A DNA stretch of 6,372 bases from Cytophagales bacterium. GTDB taxonomy: Bacteria; Bacteroidota; Bacteroidia; Cytophagales; Cytophagaceae. Shown here piece by piece: positions 1 to 6,062 of this stretch (positions are counted from its first letter, which is position 1; each line of letters starts with the position of its first letter). Under the pieces are notes generated by a model. The model did not search any database, was not told where the DNA came from, and saw only the letters and a list, made by a program, of their open reading frames with translations. The stretch covers positions 1 through 6,372 of the forward strand of contig JANYCO010000572.1 of NCBI GenBank assembly GCA_025360235.1, read 5' to 3'. A program made the translations under genes and the position numbers.

Positions 1-875
1 GCTTCAGATTCTCTGCTGTAATTGTCTTTGATAGTTTCTTTTAATTTCTCATTAAATTCGATCTCGGTAGTTATTGTATCTTTTCCAAAAATCTTATCAA
101 AGAATTCCTGATCTATTTCAGCCAATTCAGAGTGACGGATATTGACAACTGTGAATTCAAATTTACCCTTGGTTTCTTTAGCAATCTCTTTCGCCAAACC
201 CGTTACATATTCAATATAATTAGGGTCTTCAAAGGTTTCTTCAATGACAAATTCTATTTTATCACCTACTTTTTTACCCAAAAATTTAGACAATTGTTTT
301 TTAGAAACTCTGTTCATAGGAATAGAAGTTTCTTTGTCATAAGAACCGTTAACTTCTTTCAGTTGTCCTTTTACGAAATCCTCTTCCAGAATAGTTTCAC
401 CATCAACCATTTTGCCGTATTGCTTACGAAGGTTGTCAAGTGTTTCAGCAAGTACTTTATCTTCAACGTTGATGATGTATTTAGGAAGTACTACTTTGTC
501 TGAAAGTTCGTAGTTGAAATCGGCTACTAAACCAAGATCATATACAAATTCAAAATCTTTCTGGTTGTCCCAATCAATTCCGTTTGTTTTCTCAGCATCA
601 GGAAGAGGGTCTCCAACAATGGCAAGTTTGTTTTCTTTAATGTAAGCGTTAACAGACTCATACAACATGTTGTTGATTTCGTCAACGAGGATACTTTTAC
701 CATACATTTTGTCAATAAGAGAAGCAGGCACTTTTCCGGCTCGGAAACCTTTAAGTGTTACTTTTTTGCCGTATTCTTTCAACTTCTCCTTAATTTTAGG
801 CTGATAATCAGCTTGTTTAAGGTTTACCTTCAACTTGGCATCTGTGGTGCTTTTTTTCTCCAGTACAATTTCCAT
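1..875 (-). CDS. tig: Trigger factor, N-terminal 291 residues (partial, runs off left edge)
   Basis: Ribosome-associated chaperone that binds nascent chains at the exit tunnel. The minus-strand frame is open from the ATG at 875-873 to the window edge. The ribosome-docking signature GFRAGKVP lies at residues 43-50, the same numbering as GFRKGKVP in the E. coli protein, which supports both family and start. Residues 1-115 are the ribosome-binding domain. Residues about 150-250 occupy the place of the FKBP-type prolyl isomerase domain but lack its usual GFEDGIKG-like signature; a weak KFLGKKVGDKIEF remnant is at 197-209. The C-terminal chaperone domain begins around 250 (ELAEIDQEFFDKIFG) and is cut by the edge; family members are about 430-450 residues. 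It lies downstream of a tRNA-Leu gene on the same strand, separated by a hairpin. No clear promoter of its own was recognised in the roughly 40 bases between hairpin and start. Identity is secure. Confidence 0.96.
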   Translation of the reverse strand, partial: MEIVLEKKSTTDAKLKVNLKQADYQPKIKEKLKEYGKKVTLKGFRAGKVPASLIDKMYGKSILVDEINNMLYESVNAYIKENKLAIVGDPLPDAEKTNGIDWDNQKDFEFVYDLGLVADFNYELSDKVVLPKYIINVEDKVLAETLDNLRKQYGKMVDGETILEEDFVKGQLKEVNGSYDKETSIPMNRVSKKQLSKFLGKKVGDKIEFVIEETFEDPNYIEYVTGLAKEIAKETKGKFEFTVVNIRHSELAEIDQEFFDKIFGKDTITTEIEFNEKLKETIKDNYSRESE

Positions 876-915
876 GATCTATTGTATTTTGTTTATGCTT
901 GATTTTCTACAAATA

Positions 916-952
916 AAAAAAGTTAATAATTGAGGCCATTATTAACTTTTTT
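916..952 (-). terminator. Hairpin terminator between tRNA-Leu and tig
   Basis: A perfect 15-bp inverted repeat (arms 916-930 and 938-952, 7-base loop). The outer six pairs are A/T, so each strand reads A-run, stem, loop, stem, T-run, as in a bidirectional intrinsic terminator. It begins 12 bases past the 3' end of the tRNA and probably ends that transcript. It lies about 40 bases upstream of tig, so incomplete termination could feed tig. The stem is AT-rich, hence the moderate confidence. Confidence 0.7.
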
Positions 953-963
953 CAACTTTTAAG

Positions 964-1045
964 TGCGGATGGAGGGACTCGAACCCCCATGCCTCGCAGC
1001 GCTAGATCCTAAGTCTAGTGCGTCTACCAATTTCGCCACATCCGC
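964..1045 (-). tRNA. tRNA-Leu, anticodon UAG
   Basis: The 82-nt minus-strand sequence folds as a class II tRNA. The 7-bp acceptor stem GCGGATG/CATCCGC is perfect, with discriminator A at 964. The D arm holds TTGGTAGA. The anticodon stem CTAGA/TCTAG closes loop CTTAGGA, giving anticodon TAG (1011-1009), which reads CUN leucine codons. The variable arm is about 13 nt with a short TGC/GCA stem, and the T loop is TTCGAGT. Discriminator A and the long variable arm fit tRNA-Leu. The 3' CCA is not encoded; the next bases are CTT. No intron or odd base was seen. Confidence 0.97.
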
Positions 1046-1075
1046 ATTTTTAAACCCATTTTTGAAACGGGACTG

Positions 1076-1104
1076 CAAAGTTAGTATTTTTTTTATATCT
1101 ACAA
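1076..1104 (-). promoter_or_regulatory. Bacteroidota-type promoter for tRNA-Leu
   Basis: On the minus strand, TAACTTTG (1083-1076) matches the Bacteroidota -7 box TAnnTTTG exactly. A TTG (1104-1102) lies 18 bases further upstream, as expected for the -33 element. Transcription would start near 1070, giving a 5' precursor of about 25 nt before the mature tRNA end at 1045. The consensus is established knowledge; its use here is inferred from match and position. Confidence 0.75.
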
Positions 1105-1174
1105 GAGATACACTAAAAATAATTTCCAACGTTAATTTATCCGATGATATTCCTTTTATATGGAATAATTTTTG

Positions 1175-1182
1175 TAATTTTG
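1175..1182 (+). promoter_or_regulatory. Candidate -7 box for the PorP/SprF operon
   Basis: TAATTTTG is an exact match to TAnnTTTG, 35 bases before the ATG at 1218, so the leader would be about 30 nt. No clear TTTG -33 element is visible; the best is a T-run at 1154-1157, 17 bases upstream. The 172-base stretch 1046-1217 is thus a divergent promoter region for the tRNA (left) and the operon (right), with no credible gene inside it. Confidence 0.5.
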
Positions 1183-1217
1183 GAAATTGAATAAACAGGT
1201 TATTTAAAATTGAAGGA

Positions 1218-2282
1218 ATGATTGTTAGAGTTTTGAAATACTACAAAATACTGCTCCTTATTATTAGTTTTATAACAACGGAAACTATTTCGGTAGGACA
1301 GGACATTCAGTTTTCTCAGTTTTATGCTGTAACTCCTTATATTAATCCTGCTTTTGTAGGAGGGGTGCATGCTACAAGGGTCATGGTACATGGTCGTTAT
1401 CAATGGCCTGGCATTGATGCTAAATATGCAACAGCACTAGTTTCAGTAGATCATTTTTTTGAAAAATACAATTCAGGAGTTGGGGTAATGATTGTTCAGG
1501 ACAGGCAGGGGCTTAATGATATAAATGCAACCAAAGTTAATCTCCAATATTCTTATGAATTACCTGTTTCTAAGGCTCTCACAGTAAGAGCAGGGTTATT
1601 AGGTGGTTATGGCAATCGATCTATAAACTATAGTCAACTATTATTACCTTCTCAAATAGACAATCAAGGAAATACACCCGGAGGAATTGGAGTTACAGGT
1701 GCTGCCCAACAAAAAGGATATTTTGATGTAGGGTCTGGAATTTTGGCTTATACTAGTAAACTTTGGGGGGGGGTCTCTTTTAGTCATATGAACCGCCCAA
1801 GTATGACAATGTACAATACAAGTGACAGAGCTGCATTAAACATGCAGACGAGCTGGATAGCAGGATATAAAATTCCACTTGGTTCTGGTCATCATATGGC
1901 TTATTTACATGAAGAGGATAATATATTCTTAACCCCCACTGCACATTATAAAATGCAAGGAAAAAGTGACCAAATTGATATTGGTTTTTATTTGACTTAC
2001 AATCAATTTTTATTTGGACTTTGGTATAGGGGAATTGAATTTAAAAGAATTAATCCAAAAGTAACAAACAGCGAATCGGCTGTCGGTTCTATAGGTTGGA
2101 TTTATAATAACTGGAGTATTCAATACAGTTATGATTTTACGGTTTCCACGCTTACAAAAGCAGGTACTGGCGGTTCTCATGAATTGAATATAACCTATGT
2201 TCATCATAAGGCAAAGAAAGGACACAAAACAATGAAAAGGCTTCCTTGTCCTGACTTCTATCATTCACAGAAACATCAATAA
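1218..2282 (+). CDS. PorP/SprF-family type IX secretion system outer-membrane protein
   Basis: 354 residues. Residues 1-27 look like a signal peptide: basic start, hydrophobic ILLLIISFI, likely cut just before QDIQFSQFY at 28. The mature start, QDIQFSQFYAVTPYINPAFVGG (split across residues 28-49), is the family hallmark. A chain of amphipathic, glycine- and aromatic-rich strands follows, as in an outer-membrane beta barrel. The end carries SHELNITY (320-327) and RLPCPDF (341-347), also typical of the family. PorP and SprF are outer-membrane parts of type IX secretion and gliding; many paralogues pair with a specific large surface protein, but none is adjacent here. The epimerase gene starts 13 bases downstream, so the two are probably co-transcribed. 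A nine-G run sits at codons 183-186. Whether this is core PorP or an accessory paralogue cannot be decided; the lack of neighbouring T9SS genes favours a paralogue. Confidence 0.9.
   Translation: MIVRVLKYYKILLLIISFITTETISVGQDIQFSQFYAVTPYINPAFVGGVHATRVMVHGRYQWPGIDAKYATALVSVDHFFEKYNSGVGVMIVQDRQGLNDINATKVNLQYSYELPVSKALTVRAGLLGGYGNRSINYSQLLLPSQIDNQGNTPGGIGVTGAAQQKGYFDVGSGILAYTSKLWGGVSFSHMNRPSMTMYNTSDRAALNMQTSWIAGYKIPLGSGHHMAYLHEEDNIFLTPTAHYKMQGKSDQIDIGFYLTYNQFLFGLWYRGIEFKRINPKVTNSESAVGSIGWIYNNWSIQYSYDFTVSTLTKAGTGGSHELNITYVHHKAKKGHKTMKRLPCPDFYHSQKHQ
1765..1773 (+). repeat. G9 homopolymer tract inside the PorP/SprF gene
   Basis: Nine consecutive G read in frame as W183-G-G-V186, in a gene that is otherwise AT-rich. 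Losing one G leads to TGA six codons past the tract. Gaining one G gives a TAG three codons after the tract. Either slip would cut the barrel at about half length. Long G tracts are the usual substrate of slipped-strand phase variation in other bacteria; a function here is inferred. Confidence 0.95.
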
Positions 2283-2295
2283 TGATTTCGTTTTG

Positions 2296-3285
2296 ATGTT
2301 AACCTGGAGCATTGAAGAATTAAAACTTACCCTTACATATAATTGGAAAATTTCAAGGAATGAATCTTCCTTTAAGAGGAACTTTATAATAAAAGTTACA
2401 GATGGGATTGATGCCGCTTATGGAGAGGTAGCCCCAAATATTCGATATGGTGAAACCCCTGAAATTATACTGGAAAAGTTTCATTTTTTGCCTTCTCTTT
2501 TAGAATCAGTAGAAACAATTCATGACCTCACAAAAGTAATTGATAATGAATCATTACCCAGCTCTTTGAGGTTTGGGGTAGAATCAGCCTACATACATTT
2601 CCTTTCTAAAAAAAATAATATTCCAGTCTATACACAATTAGGATTAGAGGCTCCTTTTGAAATTTATACTTCTTATACGCTTCCAATCATGAAACCAGTT
2701 GAAGTAAAAGATTTCATAAGTAAATATAACCTATTAAGATTTAAATATTTAAAAATAAAAATAGATCAAGAGTCTGGGCGAGATTTGATAGAAGAAGTAT
2801 CAAAATTTACACAACAGCCTTTAAGGATTGATGCTAATGAGGCATGGCAAGATGTTGATAGTCTGTTAGTTTTTATGGAAAATTTCAAAAAAATTAATAT
2901 AGAGTTTTTTGAACAGCCACTTCCATCGATCTTGAAAGAGGAATATAAGTATTTGAAGAAACATTGTCCTTATGAGTTAATTGCGGATGAATCGGTAACC
3001 AATAATTTTGATCCGGAGGAAATAGCGCATCAGTTTCATGGAATAAATATGAAATTAATGAAGGCAGGCGGGTATTTAAACGGCATTAAAATATTACAAG
3101 ATTCTAAAAAACAAGGACTTAAAACAATGATTGGTTGTATGGTGGAAACATCTTTAGGAATTTTTTCCGCAATTAATTTGAGTAATGGTATAAATTATAT
3201 AGATTTGGACGGTCATTTTCTTGTTGAAAATGAACCATTTAATATGGTCTCCGAAAGGGAAGGGAGGCTTATAAACGTAACATAG
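2296..3285 (+). CDS. Dipeptide epimerase, enolase superfamily (L-Ala-D/L-Glu type)
   Basis: 329 residues from the ATG at 2296; a TTG at 2293 is in frame but less likely. Residues 1-110 form the capping domain and the rest a TIM-like barrel. Catalytic landmarks are visible: the KIK pair K153/K155 (one base), Mg ligands D179 (RIDANEAW), E206 (FFEQPL) and D231 (IADES), the second base K253 in NMKLMKAGG, and DLD at 303-305. In characterised L-Ala-D/L-Glu epimerases the DxD pair holds the dipeptide amino group, which favours dipeptide epimerase over muconate cycloisomerase or o-succinylbenzoate synthase. The family interconverts epimers of dipeptides, often L-Ala-D-Glu from murein recycling; Bacteroidota members differ in substrate, so the exact dipeptide is unknown. 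No signal peptide, so cytoplasmic. It sits 13 bases after the PorP gene and 16 before the next gene, so probably in one operon. Confidence 0.88.
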   Translation: MLTWSIEELKLTLTYNWKISRNESSFKRNFIIKVTDGIDAAYGEVAPNIRYGETPEIILEKFHFLPSLLESVETIHDLTKVIDNESLPSSLRFGVESAYIHFLSKKNNIPVYTQLGLEAPFEIYTSYTLPIMKPVEVKDFISKYNLLRFKYLKIKIDQESGRDLIEEVSKFTQQPLRIDANEAWQDVDSLLVFMENFKKINIEFFEQPLPSILKEEYKYLKKHCPYELIADESVTNNFDPEEIAHQFHGINMKLMKAGGYLNGIKILQDSKKQGLKTMIGCMVETSLGIFSAINLSNGINYIDLDGHFLVENEPFNMVSEREGRLINVT

Positions 3286-3301
3286 TATTTTTCAGTATTT
3301 T

Positions 3302-4255
3302 ATGGCAAAAATAAAACCAAAGAAGAAAGAAACGGCCAAAAAAGCCAGTCCTAAATCTTCTTCACCTTCTAAAAAGGTTTCTAAAAAGGGAACCGCCACT
3401 AAAAAGACTGCTCCTGCCAAAAAAACAGTAACGAAAACTGCTCCAAAAGTTAAGAAAGCTGTTAAAAAAGTAGCGGTTAAAGCAACAGCTAAAGTGTCAA
3501 AGATAAAACCTTCTAAAGTTGCTGTAAAAAGTAAAATACCTCCGACTTCTAAAACTAAAGTAGCCCCGGTAAAACCAGTAAAAGTAGTAGCCCCGGTAAA
3601 ACCAGTAAAAGTAGTAGAAGTAGTAAAAGCAGAAGAAGTAAAAGTTAAAGGAAAAGGTAAAAAGGTAAAACCTACTCCAGCCCCAAAAGCGGAGATTAAA
3701 ACAAGACCTATTGTTCAGAAGAATTTAGCGAAACCTGTTGTCAATAATAAAAGACCCGAAATCGTAGTTCCTAAATTAGCCAAACCTATTCAAATTGAAG
3801 TTAAAGATAGAATGTCCATTAAAAAACAATTACTTGTTAAATGCCTGGATATTCAAACTCATATTATAAATACTGCTAAGAAAGCGATGGACGATGCTCA
3901 GCAGAGTGCCAATGAAGAAAAGAACTCTAACGAGGATATGTCTGATTCTTTTCGTGAAACAATGCAAGCTACACGTGATGTATATGCCCGTCAGGTACAA
4001 GAAGGTATTAACACATTAGGCTTGCTTAATAGAATCATGATCAAACCGCTTGAATTAGTTAAGTTTGGTGCAGTGGTAGTCACTGATTTTCAAAATTACT
4101 TTATATCGGCAGGATTAGGAGAAGTTAAAATTGAAGATAAGAATTTTGTTACAGTGTCTACTTTAACACCTTTGTATCAGATCCTTTCTGAAAAGAAAAA
4201 AGGAGACTTGTTTATGTTTCTGGATAGAAAATATAGAATTCTGGATGTGTTTTAG
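3302..4255 (+). CDS. Histone-H1-like tail fused to a GreA/GreB-like domain
   Basis: 317 residues in two parts. Residues 1-130 are low-complexity: about one third Lys (43 of 130), the rest mostly Ala, Val, Pro, Ser and Thr, with no aromatic and only four acidic residues, like eukaryotic H1 tails and bacterial H1-like proteins that bind DNA. Residues 171-317 resemble Gre factors: a helical hairpin (171-245) with an acidic turn (NEEKNSNEDMSD, 204-215), then a beta-rich domain (255-317) ending TPLYQILSEKKKGDLFMF, comparable to the SPIGxALxGKKxGD stretch of Gre C-terminal domains. I recall short stand-alone Bacteroidota proteins of this type, sometimes misnamed 3-oxoacyl-ACP synthase. Gre factors enter the RNA polymerase secondary channel and rescue stalled complexes; whether this one does is inference. 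Met171 could be an internal start. It is last in its cluster, followed by a strong terminator. Fold assignment is moderate; the charged tail is certain. Confidence 0.75.
   Translation: MAKIKPKKKETAKKASPKSSSPSKKVSKKGTATKKTAPAKKTVTKTAPKVKKAVKKVAVKATAKVSKIKPSKVAVKSKIPPTSKTKVAPVKPVKVVAPVKPVKVVEVVKAEEVKVKGKGKKVKPTPAPKAEIKTRPIVQKNLAKPVVNNKRPEIVVPKLAKPIQIEVKDRMSIKKQLLVKCLDIQTHIINTAKKAMDDAQQSANEEKNSNEDMSDSFRETMQATRDVYARQVQEGINTLGLLNRIMIKPLELVKFGAVVVTDFQNYFISAGLGEVKIEDKNFVTVSTLTPLYQILSEKKKGDLFMFLDRKYRILDVF
3560..3613 (+). repeat. Exact 27-bp tandem duplication in the Lys-rich tail
   Basis: Two identical 27-base copies (3560-3586 and 3587-3613) encode VAPVKPVKV twice (residues 87-104). The unit is a multiple of three, so copy-number changes keep the frame and would only change tail length. 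Confidence 0.95.
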
Positions 4256-4276
4256 AATTTAAAATAGCATTATTAT

Positions 4277-4317
4277 AAAGAGCCATTGATATTAAAATCA
4301 ATGGCTCTTTTGTTTTT
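4277..4317 (+). terminator. Intrinsic terminator closing the PorP-epimerase-Gre-like cluster
   Basis: Perfect 14-bp stem (4277-4290 with 4297-4310), 6-base loop ATTAAA, then a T-rich tail TTTTGTTTTT ending at 4317. The AGCCAT core gives it a stronger stem than the hairpin near the tRNA. It lies 21 bases after the stop codon of the Gre-like gene. Confidence 0.88.
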
Positions 4318-4363
4318 GGTACATTTTGAAAGACCAAATAATTTAATAAAAATGATATTAAAG

Positions 4364-4403
4364 TTTGTTTATTAAATAATAAGTGTTATTTTTACACTTA
4401 TTA
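4364..4403 (+). promoter_or_regulatory. Candidate xyl promoter overlapped by dyad symmetry
   Basis: TTTG at 4364-4367 and TATTTTTA at 4387-4394 (one mismatch to TAnnTTTG) are 19 bases apart, the right spacing for a Bacteroidota promoter. Two symmetric elements overlap it: TTATTA-AA-TAATAA at 4369-4382, and a 10-bp inverted repeat (4377-4386 with 4394-4403, 7-base loop) that embraces the -7 box. An outer 13-bp repeat (4337-4349 with 4398-4410) has GAAAG/CTTTC at its far ends (4328-4332, 4419-4423). This is where a repressor of xylose genes could bind; no regulator gene is in the window. The rest of 4318-4535 holds only the small ORF listed next. Confidence 0.45.
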
Positions 4404-4444
4404 AATTATTGATTTAGACTTTCAGTAAAAGTAAACAAAAAGGA

Positions 4445-4516
4445 ATGCAGAATCATTATTGGGACAGACATCACAATTTGCAATTCAGCTTTGATAATGT
4501 TATTATTACAATATAG
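4445..4516 (+). CDS. Possible 23-codon leader ORF upstream of xylB
   Basis: ATG to TAG encodes a 23-residue peptide beginning MQNHYWDRHH, preceded by purine-rich AAAAAGGA. It lies in the predicted xyl leader and stops 19 bases before the xylB ATG. I recognise no family. It could be a leader peptide coupling translation to downstream expression, or chance; it holds no run of pentose- or amino-acid-related codons that would suggest attenuation. Confidence is low because an ORF this short is expected by chance. Confidence 0.25.
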   Translation: MQNHYWDRHHNLQFSFDNVIITI

Positions 4517-4535
4517 TTAAAGGTAAAGTTTAAGG

Positions 4536-6035
4536 ATGTATTTATTAGGATTTGATATAGGAAGTTCATCGGTTAAAGCCTCCCTTTTGGAAGTAGCTTC
4601 AGGCAATTCTATAGGTAGTGCTTTTGCTCCCAAAAAAGAGATGGAAATGATATCAATCCAATCAGGATGGGCCGAACAGAAACCGGAAGTCTGGTGGGAT
4701 AATTTAAAAATAGCTACGAAGGAATTACTTTCCTTAACAAAAATAAAAGCAGACGACATTAAAGCCATTGGGATTTCTTATCAGATGCATGGTCTGGTTT
4801 TGGTCGATAAAAATAAAGCAGTATTAAGACCCTCTATTATATGGTGTGACAGCCGTGCGGTAGAGATCGGCAACAAAGCTATTGAGGAAATAGGCAAAGA
4901 GAAATGTCTTGAACATTTTTTAAATTCTCCGGGAAATTTTACCGCTTCAAAATTAAAATGGGTAAAAGAAAATGAACCTGAAATCTATTCTAAGATCTAT
5001 AAGATGATGTTGCCCGGTGATTACATTGCTATGAAGTTGACCGGTGCTATTCATACTACTAATACAGGTCTGTCTGAAGGTATCCTATGGGATTTTAAGG
5101 ATAATATACCAGCAGAAATTTTACTTAATTATTATGGAATTTCTAAGGAGTTTATTCCTGACTTAGTTCCCGTATTTTCCAATCAGGGAAACTTAACGAA
5201 AGAGGCAGCACAGGAATTAGGGTTGAGTGAAAAGACAATGGTTGCTTATAGGGGAGGGGATCAGCCAAACAATGCTTTATCATTAAATGTCCTTAATCCA
5301 GGTGAGGTAGCTGCCACAGCCGGAACTTCAGGTGTTGTTTATGGTGTAACAGATAAAGTAAGTTTCGATCCACTGTCACGTGTAAATAGTTTTGCGCATG
5401 TCAATCATACAAAAGAACAAAATCGTTTAGGCGTTTTGCTTTGTATTAATGGTACAGGTATTCTAAACAGTTGGATTAAAAATAAATTATTGGAAGGGGA
5501 TAAAACACTTAGCTATCCTGGCATGAATGACTTGGCTTCTAAAGCGCCTATAGGAAGTGATGGACTAGTTGTTTTACCTTTTGGAAACGGCGCAGAAAGA
5601 GTACTTGAAAATAAAAACATTGGAGCTCATATCAATGGGTTGAGTTTTAACAATCATTCTCTCGCTCATCTTATAAGAGCTGCGCAGGAAGGAATAGTAT
5701 TCGCTCTTCATTATGGTTTAGAAGTAATGAAAGAAACAGGAGTAAAACCAGATAAAATAAGAGCAGGAGAAGCGAATATGTTTTTAAGTCCTGTTTTCAG
5801 TAAAGCTTTTGCTTCCATAACCGGAGCGGTAGTAGAACTATACAACACCGATGGTGCGCAAGGGGCAGCAAGAGGAGCAGGAGTGGGTGCAGGTATTTAT
5901 AAAAGTATGAAAGAAGCCTTTTCAGGATTGAAAGCTGTGAAAACAATAGAACCTGATCTTACAAAAAAAGATGAGTATACCAATGCTTATCAGAATTGGT
6001 TGAAAGTATTAAAAGAAAAAGTTGAAATAAAATAA
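4536..6035 (+). CDS. xylB: Xylulokinase (FGGY carbohydrate kinase)
   Basis: Phosphorylates D-xylulose with ATP to D-xylulose 5-phosphate for the pentose phosphate pathway, in the cytoplasm. 499 residues, a normal length. The first actin-like domain opens with the phosphate-binding loop FDIGSSSVK (6-14, Asp7). Sugar-site motifs follow: QMHGLV (83-88), WCDSRA (103-108) and LPGDY (159-163). The catalytic base is expected to be Asp242 in GGDQPNNA (240-247). The second domain has ATAGTSGVVY (260-269) for phosphate and AGEANMFLSPVFSKAFASITG (starting at 410) for adenosine. The xylA start 27 bases downstream fixes the substrate more firmly than the kinase sequence, since FGGY kinases for other sugars look similar. 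The ATG at 4536 sits directly before the conserved YLLGFDIG. The motifs looked for are all present and the frame is intact. Confidence 0.95.
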   Translation: MYLLGFDIGSSSVKASLLEVASGNSIGSAFAPKKEMEMISIQSGWAEQKPEVWWDNLKIATKELLSLTKIKADDIKAIGISYQMHGLVLVDKNKAVLRPSIIWCDSRAVEIGNKAIEEIGKEKCLEHFLNSPGNFTASKLKWVKENEPEIYSKIYKMMLPGDYIAMKLTGAIHTTNTGLSEGILWDFKDNIPAEILLNYYGISKEFIPDLVPVFSNQGNLTKEAAQELGLSEKTMVAYRGGDQPNNALSLNVLNPGEVAATAGTSGVVYGVTDKVSFDPLSRVNSFAHVNHTKEQNRLGVLLCINGTGILNSWIKNKLLEGDKTLSYPGMNDLASKAPIGSDGLVVLPFGNGAERVLENKNIGAHINGLSFNNHSLAHLIRAAQEGIVFALHYGLEVMKETGVKPDKIRAGEANMFLSPVFSKAFASITGAVVELYNTDGAQGAARGAGVGAGIYKSMKEAFSGLKAVKTIEPDLTKKDEYTNAYQNWLKVLKEKVEIK

Positions 6036-6062
6036 TTGCGGACCGTATAAACAAACAAGGAC

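Noticed and set aside
132..503. Plus-strand open frame of 123 codons, rich in Phe
   Set aside because: Antisense to trigger factor, whose frame is fully open with conserved motifs. The Phe-rich content is what reversed Lys/Glu codons produce.
527..715. Minus-strand open frame of 62 codons
   Set aside because: Lies in another frame of the same strand as trigger factor and shows no recognisable domain.
963..1190. Open frame of 75 codons beginning MRMEGLEPPCLAALD on the plus strand
   Set aside because: It is the antisense reading of the tRNA-Leu gene, a well-known source of false proteins, and continues through promoter sequence.
1200..1403. Minus-strand open frame of 67 codons
   Set aside because: Antisense to the PorP/SprF signal peptide and hallmark region; no protein features.
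2010..2264. Minus-strand open frame of 84 codons
   Set aside because: Antisense to the C-terminal half of the PorP/SprF gene; no family features.
2293..2295. TTG as the start of the epimerase
   Set aside because: An ATG follows immediately in frame, and Bacteroidota rarely need TTG; the ATG at 2296 is the simpler choice.
3560..3613. Tandem repeat as a CRISPR array
   Set aside because: Two directly abutting coding copies without spacers.
3302..3700. Lys-rich stretch as a nuclear-histone gene or foreign DNA
   Set aside because: It is continuous in frame with a bacterial-type domain, and H1-like Lys/Ala/Pro tails occur in several bacterial groups, so transfer from a eukaryote is not needed.
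4517..4768. Minus-strand open frame of 83 codons
   Set aside because: Antisense to the xylulokinase start, where conserved kinase motifs fix the coding strand.
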